A DNA stretch of 64,000 nucleotides, taken from NCBI RefSeq assembly GCF_044377035.1, contig NZ_JBILJW010000002.1, positions 1 through 64,000 on the forward strand. Reading direction: 5' to 3'. A program made the position numbers and the translations under genes. Under the pieces are notes generated by a model. That model was not told where the DNA came from. It did no database searches and saw only the letters and a program-made list of their open reading frames with translations. Every line of letters begins with the position of its first letter. The first letter of the stretch is position 1. The DNA is from Silanimonas sp044377035 (lineage in GTDB: Bacteria > Pseudomonadota > Gammaproteobacteria > Xanthomonadales > Xanthomonadaceae). Below are positions 38,029 to 46,723 of the stretch, piece by piece.

Positions 38029-40854
38029 GTGGCCAGCCTTCTCAAGACCTTCGCCCAGTCCTCGCAGCTCTCCGGCGGCAACGCCGCGTTCATTGAAGAG
38101 CTTTACGAGCAGTACCTCCGCGACCCGGCCTCGGTCGACGCGAAATGGAAGGCCTACTTCGACGGCTTCGGCGGCAGCGCCGACGTGCCGCACTCCGACG
38201 CGATGGCTCGCGTGCAGGTGGCCGGCATGCTGGCCGCCAAGGGGCTCGGTGGCGGCGTCGACGAGGACACCGCGAAGAAGCAGGCGGCGGTCAGCAAGCT
38301 GGTGACGGCCTACCGCTCGCGTGGCCACCTCGGCGCCTCGCTCGATCCGCTCGGTATGGCTGGCAAGCCGGAAGCCCCGGACCTCGAGCTCGAGTTCCAC
38401 GGCCTCGGCAAGGGTGATCTCGACACCGAATTCCCGGTCAACACCTACTTCGGCGCCGAACGCCTGAAGCTCAAGGACCTGCTGGCCAAGCTGCGCGTGA
38501 CCTACTCCAGCGTCATCGGCGCGGAGTTCATGCACATCAGCGATGCGAAGCAGCGCCACTGGATGCAGGAGCGCCTGGAGAAGGCCGCCGGCCGCTTCGG
38601 CTTCAGCAAGGATGAGCAGACCCGCATCCTCGAGCGCACCACCGCGGCCGAAGGCCTCGAGCGCTACCTGCACACCAAGTACGTCGGCCAGAAGCGCTTC
38701 TCGCTCGAGGGCGGCGATGCGCTGATCCCGGCGATGGACGTGCTGGTGCGCCGCGCCGGCGCGAACGGCGTCAAGGACATGGTCATCGGCATGGCCCATC
38801 GCGGCCGCCTCAACGTGCTCGTCAACACGCTGGGCAAGCCGCCCTCCAAGCTGTTCGCCGAGTTCGAGGGCCGCTTCGAGCACCACGACGATCCGGCGCA
38901 CTCGGGCGACGTGAAGTACCACATGGGCTTCTCGGCCGACATCGCCACGCCGGGCGGCCCGGTGCACATCGCGCTGGCCTTCAACCCCTCGCACCTTGAA
39001 ATCGTGAACCCGGTGGTCGCAGGTTCGGTGCGCGCGCGGCAGATGCGTCGCGAAGACAAGGATCGCGGCCAGGTGCTGCCCATGCTGATCCACGGCGACT
39101 CGGCCTTCGCCGGCCAGGGCGTCATCATGGAACTGTTCCAGATGTCGCAGGCCCGCGGGTTCGCGGTCGGCGGCACGCTGCACATCGTCATCAACAATCA
39201 GGTGGGCTTCACCACCAGCCGCCCGGACGACACCCGCTCCACGCTCTACTGCACCGACCCCGCCAAGATCGTTGGCGCGCCGGTGCTGCACGTGAACGGC
39301 GATGACCCGGAAGCGGTCGCGTTCTGTGCGCAGCTCGCGTTCGACTTCCGCCAGACCTTCAAGAGCGACGTGGTCATCGACCTCGTCTGCTACCGCCGTC
39401 ACGGCCACAACGAGGCCGACGAGCCGGCAGCCACGCAGCCGCTGATGTACCAGAACATCCGCGCCCGCAAGACCACCCGCGAGCTCTACGCCAACCGCCT
39501 CATCGAAGCCAGCGTGATCAGCGCGGATGAGGCCAAGGCCTTCGTCGACGGCTACCGCGCCAAGCTCGACAAGGGCGAAGTGACGGCCGATGTCACCACG
39601 GCCGCCAAGGACAGCGTCAGCGTCGACTGGTCGCCCTACTTCAAGGGCTCGCTCAGCGACGAGGTCAAGACCGCGGTCGCCCGCAAGACGCTCGACGCGC
39701 TCGCACAGCAGATCAATACCGTTCCGGAAGACCGCAAGCTGCACCCGCGCGTCGCCAAGATCTACGAGGACCGCCGCAAGATGGCGGCCGGCGAGCTGTC
39801 GATGGACTGGGGCTTCGCTGAGAACCTCGCCTACGCAACGCTGCTGAAGGAAGGCTTCAAGCTGCGCCTCGTCGGCCAGGACGCCGGCCGAGGCACCTTC
39901 TTCCACCGCCATGCCGTGCAGCACGACCAGGCCTCGGGCGAAGCGATCATGCCGCTGCGCGAACTGGTCTCGAACCCCGAACACGTCGTGGTGATCGACT
40001 CGCTGCTCTCGGAAGAAGCCGTGATGGCCTTCGAGTTCGGCTACAGCACCGCCGAGCCGACCACGCTCAACATCTGGGAAGGCCAGTTCGGCGACTTCGC
40101 CAACGGCGCCCAGGTCGTCATCGACCAGTTCATCACCTCGGGCGAAGCCAAGTGGGGCCGCCTCTGCGGCCTCGTGCTGTTCCTGCCGCACGGTTACGAA
40201 GGTCAGGGCCCCGAGCACAGCTCGGCGCGCCTCGAGCGCTTCCTGCAGCTCTGCGCCCACCACAACATCTCGGTGGTCACGCCGACCACGCCGGCGCAGA
40301 GCTTCCACATGCTGCGCCGGCAGATGCTGCGCGGCACGCGCAAGCCGCTGGTGGTGATGACGCCGAAGTCGATGCTGCGCCACAAGCTCTCCGTGTCGAC
40401 GCTCGAGGACCTCGCCAAGGGCAGCTTCCAGACCCTGATCCCGGACAGCACGGCCAAGGACGCCAAGAAGGCCACTCGTGTGGTCGTCTGCGGCGGCAAG
40501 GTCTACTACGACCTCGTCGAGGACGCCGAGAAGCGCGGCCTCACCGACGTCGCCATCGTGCGCGTCGAACAGCTCTATCCCTTCCCGCGCGCCGAGCTCA
40601 CGGCCGAACTGAAGCGCTTCGGCAAGGCCGCCGAAGTCATCTGGTGCCAGGAAGAGCCGCAGAACCAGGGCGCGTGGTACCAGATCCGCCACCACGTCGA
40701 AGCCTGTCTCGCCAAGGGCCAGACCCTCAGCTACGCCGGCCGCGGTCGATCCGCGGCGCCGGCCTGTGGCCACCTCAGCCAGCACAACCTCGAACAGGCC
40801 GCCCTGCTCGAAGCCGCGCTGGTCGGCCCGCAGGTCCTGGCGGTCGCCGAGTAA
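38029..40854 (+). CDS. sucA: 2-oxoglutarate dehydrogenase E1 component
   Basis: A 941-residue thiamine-diphosphate enzyme that decarboxylates 2-oxoglutarate and passes the succinyl group to E2 lipoate. GTG 38029 gives VASLLKTFAQSSQLSGGNAA, which lines up with the E1o N-terminus, and AGGA lies about six bases upstream. It has MAHRGRLNVLVN, the TPP-binding HGDSAFAGQG, NNQVGFTTS, and the C-terminal transketolase-like domain with HGYEGQGPEHSSARLERFLQ. The length is close to E. coli SucA (933). First of three genes encoding the whole complex. Confidence 0.98.
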   Translation: MASLLKTFAQSSQLSGGNAAFIEELYEQYLRDPASVDAKWKAYFDGFGGSADVPHSDAMARVQVAGMLAAKGLGGGVDEDTAKKQAAVSKLVTAYRSRGHLGASLDPLGMAGKPEAPDLELEFHGLGKGDLDTEFPVNTYFGAERLKLKDLLAKLRVTYSSVIGAEFMHISDAKQRHWMQERLEKAAGRFGFSKDEQTRILERTTAAEGLERYLHTKYVGQKRFSLEGGDALIPAMDVLVRRAGANGVKDMVIGMAHRGRLNVLVNTLGKPPSKLFAEFEGRFEHHDDPAHSGDVKYHMGFSADIATPGGPVHIALAFNPSHLEIVNPVVAGSVRARQMRREDKDRGQVLPMLIHGDSAFAGQGVIMELFQMSQARGFAVGGTLHIVINNQVGFTTSRPDDTRSTLYCTDPAKIVGAPVLHVNGDDPEAVAFCAQLAFDFRQTFKSDVVIDLVCYRRHGHNEADEPAATQPLMYQNIRARKTTRELYANRLIEASVISADEAKAFVDGYRAKLDKGEVTADVTTAAKDSVSVDWSPYFKGSLSDEVKTAVARKTLDALAQQINTVPEDRKLHPRVAKIYEDRRKMAAGELSMDWGFAENLAYATLLKEGFKLRLVGQDAGRGTFFHRHAVQHDQASGEAIMPLRELVSNPEHVVVIDSLLSEEAVMAFEFGYSTAEPTTLNIWEGQFGDFANGAQVVIDQFITSGEAKWGRLCGLVLFLPHGYEGQGPEHSSARLERFLQLCAHHNISVVTPTTPAQSFHMLRRQMLRGTRKPLVVMTPKSMLRHKLSVSTLEDLAKGSFQTLIPDSTAKDAKKATRVVVCGGKVYYDLVEDAEKRGLTDVAIVRVEQLYPFPRAELTAELKRFGKAAEVIWCQEEPQNQGAWYQIRHHVEACLAKGQTLSYAGRGRSAAPACGHLSQHNLEQAALLEAALVGPQVLAVAE

Positions 40855-40879
40855 GCGACTCGCCCCCTCAACGCATGCC

Positions 40880-40897
40880 GCAGGGGCCCGCCCCTGC
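40880..40897. other. inverted repeat between sucA and sucB
   Basis: A perfect 8-bp repeat (GCAGGGGC / GCCCCTGC) with a two-base centre lies in the 87-bp gap between sucA and sucB. There is no T-run, so it is more likely an mRNA processing or stabilising hairpin, or a partial attenuator, than a full terminator. Confidence 0.45.
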
Positions 40898-40941
40898 CCC
40901 ACGCTCCTCCCGATATCGAACCCCGACCGAGAACGCCCGCC

Positions 40942-42126
40942 ATGGCCACTGAAATCAAGGTTCCGCCGCTCCCCGAGTCCGTCTCCGACGCCGTCATCGC
41001 CGCCCTGCACAAGAAGGTGGGCGACAGCGTCCGCCGCGACGAGAACTTGGTCGACCTCGAGACCGACAAGGTCGTGCTCGAAGTGCCGTCGACGGTCGAT
41101 GGCGTGATCAAGGAGCTCAAGGTCAAGGTGGGCGACACCGTCAATTCCGACCAGCTGCTGATCATCGTCGAGGAAGGCGCCGTGGCCGCCGCGCCGGCAC
41201 CTGCCGCCGCTGCCCCGACGGCCGCTCCTGCCGCCGCGGCTCCCGCTGCCGCGCCCGCCAAGGCCGCCGCACCGGCGCCCGCCGCGAAGAGCGACGCCGG
41301 CCTGCCGCCGGGCGCTGCGTTCTACGCCGCGCAGAACGGCATCAATCCGGCCGAGGTCGCCGGCACCGGCCGCCGCGGCGCGGTGACGAAGGAAGACCTG
41401 GTCAACTTCGCCAAGGGTGGCGGCGCGCGTCCGGAAGAGCGCGTTCCGATGACCCGCATGCGCAAGCGCATCGCTGAACGCATGATGGAATCGAAGAACT
41501 CCATCGCCATGCTCACCTCGTTCAACGAAGTGAACCTGCGCGAAGTGATGGCCATGCGCAAGGCGCAGGGCGAAGCCTTCGAGAAGACGCACGGCATCAA
41601 GCTCGGCTTCATGAGCTTCTTCGCCAAGGCCGCGGCCAACGCGCTGCAGCGCTTCCCCATCGTCAATGCCTCGGTCGACGGCGACGACGTGATCTATCAC
41701 GGCTACTCGGACATCTCGATCGCGGTCGCGACCGAGAAGGGCCTGGTGACGCCGGTTCTGCGCAACGTTGAGCGCATGGGCTTCGCCGACGTCGAAGCGG
41801 CCATCGCCGGCTACGCCAAGAAGGCGCGCGACGGCAAGCTGGGCCTCGAGGACCTGCAGGGCGGCACCTTCACCATCACCAATGGCGGCACCTTCGGCTC
41901 GCTGATGAGCACGCCGATCGTCAACCCGCCGCAGAGCGCCATCCTCGGCATGCACGCCATCAAGGAGCGCCCGATCGCCGAGAACGGCCAGGTCGTGATC
42001 GCTCCGATGATGTACATCGCGCTCAGCTACGACCACCGGATCATCGACGGCAAGGACGCAGTGCAGTTCCTGGTCGACATCAAGAACCAGCTGGAAAACC
42101 CGCACCGCATGCTGCTCGGCCTGTAA
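40942..42126 (+). CDS. sucB: dihydrolipoyl succinyltransferase (E2)
   Basis: A 394-residue core subunit of the 2-oxoglutarate dehydrogenase complex. One lipoyl domain (1-77; lipoylated Lys in LVDLETDKVVLEV), an Ala/Pro linker (about 78-115), a peripheral subunit-binding domain (about 118-155) and the catalytic domain ending with YDHRIIDGKDAVQFL, whose His is catalytic. It is followed 10 bp later by lpdA. Confidence 0.97.
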   Translation: MATEIKVPPLPESVSDAVIAALHKKVGDSVRRDENLVDLETDKVVLEVPSTVDGVIKELKVKVGDTVNSDQLLIIVEEGAVAAAPAPAAAAPTAAPAAAAPAAAPAKAAAPAPAAKSDAGLPPGAAFYAAQNGINPAEVAGTGRRGAVTKEDLVNFAKGGGARPEERVPMTRMRKRIAERMMESKNSIAMLTSFNEVNLREVMAMRKAQGEAFEKTHGIKLGFMSFFAKAAANALQRFPIVNASVDGDDVIYHGYSDISIAVATEKGLVTPVLRNVERMGFADVEAAIAGYAKKARDGKLGLEDLQGGTFTITNGGTFGSLMSTPIVNPPQSAILGMHAIKERPIAENGQVVIAPMMYIALSYDHRIIDGKDAVQFLVDIKNQLENPHRMLLGL

Positions 42127-42136
42127 GGAGCCCGAC

Positions 42137-43567
42137 ATGAGCGAGATCCAACAGTTCGACGTCGTCGTCGTCGGTGCCGGCCCGGCCGGTTACCACGCGG
42201 CGATCCGCGCGGCGCAGCTTGGCCTGAAGACCGCCTGCATCGACGCTGCGCTCGGCAAGGACGGCAAGCCCGCCCTCGGCGGCACCTGCCTGCGCGTGGG
42301 CTGCATTCCGTCCAAGGCCCTTCTGGATTCCAGCCGCCAGTGGTGGAACATGGGCCATATCTTCAGCGAGCACGGCATCAGCGCGCCGAACGCCGCGATC
42401 GACATCCCGACCATGATCGGTCGCAAGGACAAGATCGTGAAGCAGTTCACCGGCGGCATCGCCGCGCTGTTCAAGGCCAACAAGGTGTCGGCCTTCTACG
42501 GCTTCGGCCAGCTGCAGGCGGGGAAGAAGGTGCTGGTGAAACAGCACGACGGTTCCGAAGTCACGCTGGAAGGCAAGCACGTCATCCTCGCCGCAGGTTC
42601 GGATTCGATCGAACTGCCGTTCGCGAAGTTCGACGGCACGCACATCGTCGACAACGTCGGCGCGCTTGATTTCACCGAAGTGCCGAAGCGCCTCGGCGTG
42701 ATCGGCGCCGGCGTGATCGGCCTCGAACTCGGCAGCGTGTGGAGCCGCCTCGGCGCCAAGGTCACCGTGCTCGAAGGCCTGCCGGACTTCCTCGCCGTGG
42801 TCGACCGCGACGTGGCCAAGGTTGCGCAGAAGGAATTCACCAAGCAGGGCCTCGACATCCGCCTCGGCGCCAAGTGCACGAAGACGGAAGTGAAGAAGGG
42901 CGAGGTGCATCTGAGCTACACCGACGCCAATGGCGAGCAGACCCTGGTGTTCGACAAGCTGCTGGTCGCCGTCGGCCGCAAGGCCGCGAGCAAGGGCCTG
43001 CTGGCCGAAGGCACCGGCGTGCAGCTCGACGAGCGCGGTCGCATCGTCGTGGACGACCACTGCCACACCGGTGTGGAAGGCGTGTGGGCGATCGGCGACT
43101 GCGTGCGCGGCCCGATGCTCGCGCACAAGGGCTTCGAGGAAGGCATCGCGGTGGCGGAACTCATCGCCGGCCTGCCGGGCCACGTCAACTTCGACACCAT
43201 TCCGTGGGTCATCTACACCGAGCCGGAGATCGCCTGGGTCGGCAAGACCGAGGAGCAGCTCAAGGCCGAGGGCGTGCCCTACAAGACCGGCACCTTCCCC
43301 TTCGCGGCCGTGGGCCGCGCGGTGGCGATGGCCGAGCCGGCGGGCTTCGTGAAGGTGATCGCGCACGAGGAAACCGACACCGTCCTCGGCCTGCACCTCG
43401 TCGGCGCCAACGTCTCGGAGCTGGTGCACGAGGGCGTGCTGACCATGGAGTTCAAGGGCAGCGCCGACGACCTCGCACGCATCTGCCACGCGCATCCGTC
43501 GATGAGCGAGGCCGTGCACGACGCCGCCATGGCCGTGCACAAGCGGGCGATCCACAAGGTCAACTGA
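42137..43567 (+). CDS. lpdA: dihydrolipoyl dehydrogenase (E3)
   Basis: A 476-residue FAD-dependent disulfide oxidoreductase that re-oxidises dihydrolipoamide with NAD. FAD-binding VVVGAGPAGYHAAIRAAQLG, redox pair Cys51/Cys56 in GGTCLRVGCIPSK, NAD-binding VIGAGVIGLELGSVW, and the His-Glu pair in HAHPSMSEAVHDAA. The E3 may also serve pyruvate dehydrogenase or glycine cleavage; its place after sucAB ties it first to the oxoglutarate complex. Ends at a UUCG-loop hairpin. Confidence 0.97.
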   Translation: MSEIQQFDVVVVGAGPAGYHAAIRAAQLGLKTACIDAALGKDGKPALGGTCLRVGCIPSKALLDSSRQWWNMGHIFSEHGISAPNAAIDIPTMIGRKDKIVKQFTGGIAALFKANKVSAFYGFGQLQAGKKVLVKQHDGSEVTLEGKHVILAAGSDSIELPFAKFDGTHIVDNVGALDFTEVPKRLGVIGAGVIGLELGSVWSRLGAKVTVLEGLPDFLAVVDRDVAKVAQKEFTKQGLDIRLGAKCTKTEVKKGEVHLSYTDANGEQTLVFDKLLVAVGRKAASKGLLAEGTGVQLDERGRIVVDDHCHTGVEGVWAIGDCVRGPMLAHKGFEEGIAVAELIAGLPGHVNFDTIPWVIYTEPEIAWVGKTEEQLKAEGVPYKTGTFPFAAVGRAVAMAEPAGFVKVIAHEETDTVLGLHLVGANVSELVHEGVLTMEFKGSADDLARICHAHPSMSEAVHDAAMAVHKRAIHKVN

Positions 43568-43592
43568 CGCCTATCCATCGGCGATACTTCGG

Positions 43593-43610
43593 GGGCGCCT
43601 TCGGGCGCCC
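43593..43610 (+). terminator. probable terminator after lpdA
   Basis: A 7-bp GC stem (GGGCGCC / GGCGCCC) capped by a stable TTCG tetraloop, then TCGTCGTTTC. The T-tract is weak, so some read-through into the next gene is possible. Confidence 0.65.
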
Positions 43611-43640
43611 TCGTCGTTTCCAGGCCCCGCGAGCCCACCC

Positions 43641-44633
43641 ATGTCGATCCCCGCCACCTTCCCCGCCTTCCGCATCCACAGCGACACCGCCGGTTACCGC
43701 AGCGGTATCGAGGATGTCGCGCTCGATGCGCTCTCGCCCGGTGAGGTCGTCATCCGGACGGCCTATTCCTCGGTGAACTTCAAGGACGCGCTGGCCGGCA
43801 CGGGCAAAGGCAAGATCCTCCGGCAGTTCCCGCTCATCGGCGGCATCGACGTCGCCGGCCACGTCGTGCAGAGCCGCGATCCAGCGTTCAAGGAGGGCGA
43901 CGCCGTGCTGTGCACCGGCTGTGGGCTCTCGGAATCCCGCGATGGTGGCTACTCGGCCTACGCGAGGCTCGAGTCGAAGTGGGCCATTCCTCTGCCCGCC
44001 GGGCTCGACCTGCGCGAGTCGATGATCCTTGGCACCGCCGGCTTCACTGCCGGCCTCGCCCTGCTGCGCCTGCAGGACAACCGGCAGGCCCCCGACCTCG
44101 GGCCGCTTGCCGTCACTGGCGCGACCGGCGGCGTGGGCAGCCTCGCCATTGCGATCTTCTCGACGGCGGGTTACGCGGTGCACGCCATCAGCGGCAAATC
44201 CGACCAGGCCGATTGGTTGCACTCGTTGGGCGCGTCCGAGGTGCTGGGCCGGGACGCGCTGGCCACGACCAAGCCCATGGATTCCGCCCGCTTCGGCGGC
44301 GGCCTCGATAACGTCGGCGGGCCCATGCTGCACGCCCTGCTGGCCCACACCGCGCCCTACGGCAACGTGGCCACGGCAGGCCTTGCTGCAACGCACGATC
44401 TGGCGACGACGGTCATGCCCTTCATCATCCGCGGCGTATCGCTGATCGGCGTGGCCTCGGCGGGAACCGCGAGGGACCTGCGCGACGAGGTCTGGCGGCG
44501 CCTTTCGTCGGATTGGAAGCCCGTCTGTCTGGGCGAGATCGCGACCCGCGAGGTGGGGCTCGAGGGCCTCCCCGCGGTGTTCGCCGACATGCTGGCCGGT
44601 GGCTCCCGCGGCAGGACGCTCGTCCGGCTCTGA
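43641..44633 (+). CDS. medium-chain oxidoreductase, AcuI/YhdH (acrylyl-CoA reductase) family
   Basis: A 330-residue zinc-free medium-chain dehydrogenase/reductase. It has the family-typical YSSVNFKDALAGTGKGKI and FPLIGGIDVAGHVV, the nucleotide-binding VTGATGGVGSLAIAIF, and DEVWRRLSSDWKP near the end. Relatives reduce acryloyl-CoA to propionyl-CoA with NADPH. It lies behind the TCA cluster but beyond a hairpin, so it is probably an independent unit. Confidence 0.92.
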   Translation: MSIPATFPAFRIHSDTAGYRSGIEDVALDALSPGEVVIRTAYSSVNFKDALAGTGKGKILRQFPLIGGIDVAGHVVQSRDPAFKEGDAVLCTGCGLSESRDGGYSAYARLESKWAIPLPAGLDLRESMILGTAGFTAGLALLRLQDNRQAPDLGPLAVTGATGGVGSLAIAIFSTAGYAVHAISGKSDQADWLHSLGASEVLGRDALATTKPMDSARFGGGLDNVGGPMLHALLAHTAPYGNVATAGLAATHDLATTVMPFIIRGVSLIGVASAGTARDLRDEVWRRLSSDWKPVCLGEIATREVGLEGLPAVFADMLAGGSRGRTLVRL

Positions 44634-44719
44634 GGACGCACGCGAGGGCCGGATCCGCCCGCGAATGCCACCCCGCTGCTCCGTGACCGCGGTCTTGCCC
44701 AAGCGAGGCGAACCGCGCT

Positions 44720-44725
44720 TACAAT
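44720..44725 (+). promoter_or_regulatory. pilH -10 element
   Basis: TACAAT lies 25 bp before the pilH start, with TTGCCC 19 bp further upstream (44695-44700) as a possible -35. A good ribosome-binding site (GGAG) precedes the ATG. Confidence 0.5.
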
Positions 44726-44749
44726 CGCGGGGTCTTACCGGAGATTTCC

Positions 44750-45115
44750 ATGGCACGTATCCTGATCGTCGACGACTCGCCGTCGCAGCTCGTCAGCATG
44801 AAGCGCATCGTCGAGAAGCTCGGCCACGAAGCGATCACCGCCGAGGACGGCGCCAGCGGCGTCGAAGTCGCGAAGGCGCAGCGCCCCGACCTGATCCTCA
44901 TGGACGTCGTGATGCCGAACCTCAACGGCTTCCAGGCCACGCGCGCCATTTCCAAGGACCCGGACACCGGCCACATCCCGATCATCCTCGTCACGACGAA
45001 GGACCAGGAGACGGACAAGGTGTGGGGCATGCGCCAGGGTGCGAAGGCCTACATCACCAAGCCGTTCACGGACGCGCAGCTCACGGAAGCGATCCAGGGC
45101 GCCCTGGGCGGCTGA
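44750..45115 (+). CDS. pilH: single-domain response regulator, PilH-type
   Basis: A 121-residue CheY-like receiver. Acidic pocket Asp8/Asp9 (ILIVDDSPSQ), phospho-acceptor Asp52 (LILMDVVMPNLNGF), Lys104 (YITKPFTD). The block VTTKDQETDKVWGMRQGAKA matches PilH rather than PilG or CheY. PilH counteracts PilG in the Chp system that governs type IV pilus twitching. It is an orphan here with its own promoter and terminator. Confidence 0.85.
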   Translation: MARILIVDDSPSQLVSMKRIVEKLGHEAITAEDGASGVEVAKAQRPDLILMDVVMPNLNGFQATRAISKDPDTGHIPIILVTTKDQETDKVWGMRQGAKAYITKPFTDAQLTEAIQGALGG

Positions 45116-45145
45116 TCGGCACCAGCGCAGCAAAGCGGCAGCAAA

Positions 45146-45169
45146 GAAGCCCCGCAATCGCGGGGCTTC
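45146..45169. terminator. bidirectional intrinsic terminator
   Basis: A perfect 10-bp stem (GAAGCCCCGC and complement) with AATC loop between convergent pilH and the DnaJ-type gene; the downstream flank on the plus strand is TCGTCGTTTC. Confidence 0.85.
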
Positions 45170-45194
45170 GTCGTTTCCACGGGGCGGCGAGGAA

Positions 45195-46091
45195 CTAGGG
45201 GGCGACGTTGTCGCCGAAGGCCAGCGCCATCTGCCGATACAGCGAACGCTGCGCTTCGTTCTCGGGCTTCGGCGCGGTGATTTCGATCTCGACGATCTGG
45301 TCGCCCGGCGAGGCACCAGGCAGACCGCGACCCTTCAGCCGGAGCTTCAGTCCCGCGTCGGAGTCCTTGGGGATCTTCAACTCGACCGCGCCGCCCAGCG
45401 TCGGCACTGTCGCCGTCGTGCCGAGCACGGCATCCCAAGGCGCGAGCGGCAGCACGTACAGCACGTTGCGGCCATCCACCTCGAACTGCGCATGCGGTGC
45501 GAAGTCGACTTCCAGCAGCAAGTCGCCACCCCCGGGGCCCTTGCCCGCCAAGCGGATCACCTGCCCGACGCGGATGCCGGCCGGCACCTTGACCTCGAAC
45601 TGGCGCCCATCGACGTCGATGCGCACCGTGCCGCCCGCGTAAGCCGTTTCGAGCGGGATGGCGAAGCCCAATCGCTGGTCCTCCCTCGGCGGGCGCGCAC
45701 CGGCACGCGCACCCGGGGACGGACCGGCGCCGGCGGAACGCTGTCGCGCCTTGGCCCCGAAGAAGGCCTCGAAGAAATCGCTGAAGGCGCCACCGGGGGC
45801 ACCACCGAATCCGCCGCCGAAACCGCCGGGGCCGCCGTATCCCGGCGGTGGGCGGAAATCCTGCCCGGGGCGATAGCCGCCGGCCCGCAGGGCGTCGTAC
45901 TGCGCACGCTTCTCCTTGTCGCGCAGCACTTCGTAGGCCTCGTTGATCGCCTTGAAGCGATCCTCGGCGCCCTTCTCCTTGCTGACGTCGGGGTGGTACT
46001 TGCGGGCCAGCCGGCGGAAGGCCTGCTTGATCTCGCTCTCACCGGAACCGGGTTCGACGCCCAGCACCGCGTAGTAGTCCTTGAATTCCAT
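45195..46091 (-). CDS. cbpA: DnaJ-type co-chaperone, curved DNA-binding protein type
   Basis: A 298-residue protein: J domain (1-70) with His-Pro-Asp at 33-35 (KYHPDVSKEKGAEDRF), a Gly/Phe-rich region (about 75-115), then two beta-sandwich substrate-binding domains. There is no cysteine zinc-finger domain, so it is CbpA/class II rather than DnaJ proper. It would stimulate DnaK and may bind curved DNA. It is divergent from the peroxiredoxin gene. Confidence 0.9.
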   Translation of the reverse strand: MEFKDYYAVLGVEPGSGESEIKQAFRRLARKYHPDVSKEKGAEDRFKAINEAYEVLRDKEKRAQYDALRAGGYRPGQDFRPPPGYGGPGGFGGGFGGAPGGAFSDFFEAFFGAKARQRSAGAGPSPGARAGARPPREDQRLGFAIPLETAYAGGTVRIDVDGRQFEVKVPAGIRVGQVIRLAGKGPGGGDLLLEVDFAPHAQFEVDGRNVLYVLPLAPWDAVLGTTATVPTLGGAVELKIPKDSDAGLKLRLKGRGLPGASPGDQIVEIEITAPKPENEAQRSLYRQMALAFGDNVAP

Positions 46092-46198
46092 CGCGGCACC
46101 TTACTGCAAGCAGCGCGCGGCGCGCAGCCGGGCCGACTCCGGACGCCGCCGTCACGGGTGGCCGCTACACTTCCGGTTTTCCCCCACGGAGCTCCCGC

Positions 46199-46681
46199 AT
46201 GACCATCGCGATCGGCGACACCATCCCGCAGACCACCTTCAATGCGCTGAAGGACGGCGTGCAGGCCGTCGACACCAAGGACGTCTTCGCCGGCCGCAAG
46301 CTCGTGCTCTTCGCCGTGCCGGGCGCGTTCACCCCGACCTGCTCGGCCAAGCACCTTCCGGGCTACGTCGAGCACCTTGAGGCGTTCAAGGCCCGCGGCA
46401 TCGACGTGGCCTGCGTGGCGGTCAACGACGCCTTCGTGATGGATGCCTGGGCCAAGCACCAGAGCGTGCCGGAAGGCCTGCAGATGCTCGCCGACGGTAA
46501 CGGCAACCTGACGAAGGCGCTCGGCCTCGAACTCGACGCCACGGCCTTCGGCATGGGCCTGCGCAGCAAGCGCTTCGCGCTGTACGCCGAGGACGGCGTG
46601 GTGAAGCAACTGCACGTCGAGGCGCCGGGCGAGTTCAAGGTTTCGGCCGCCGAGTACGTGCTCGAGCACCTGCCGAAGTAA
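46199..46681 (+). CDS. peroxiredoxin, Prx5 type (AhpC/TSA superfamily)
   Basis: A 160-residue thiol peroxidase with peroxidatic Cys48 in VPGAFTPTCSAKHLPG, the Prx5 signature, and GNLTKALGLELD typical of the class. No fused glutaredoxin domain and no second conserved resolving Cys, so it is probably a 1-Cys-type enzyme reduced by glutaredoxin/glutathione. TACACT at 46166-46171 may be its -10. Confidence 0.93.
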   Translation: MTIAIGDTIPQTTFNALKDGVQAVDTKDVFAGRKLVLFAVPGAFTPTCSAKHLPGYVEHLEAFKARGIDVACVAVNDAFVMDAWAKHQSVPEGLQMLADGNGNLTKALGLELDATAFGMGLRSKRFALYAEDGVVKQLHVEAPGEFKVSAAEYVLEHLPK

Positions 46682-46692
46682 TCGCAAGACTG

Positions 46693-46717
46693 GAGCACCG
46701 CGCTTGGCGCGGTGCTC
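46693..46717. terminator. bidirectional intrinsic terminator
   Basis: A perfect 11-bp stem (GAGCACCGCGC and complement) with a TTG loop between the convergent peroxiredoxin and pseudoprotease genes. The T-run is poor, but the stem is strong. Confidence 0.8.
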
Positions 46718-46723
46718 TGGGCC

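Noticed and set aside
37978..42138. A 1386-codon open frame on the minus strand opposite sucA and sucB
   Set aside because: It mirrors the sucAB codons in antisense, is rich in Arg/Val/Ala/His with no family signature, and ends at the edge of those genes; GC-rich third positions keep the antisense frame open.
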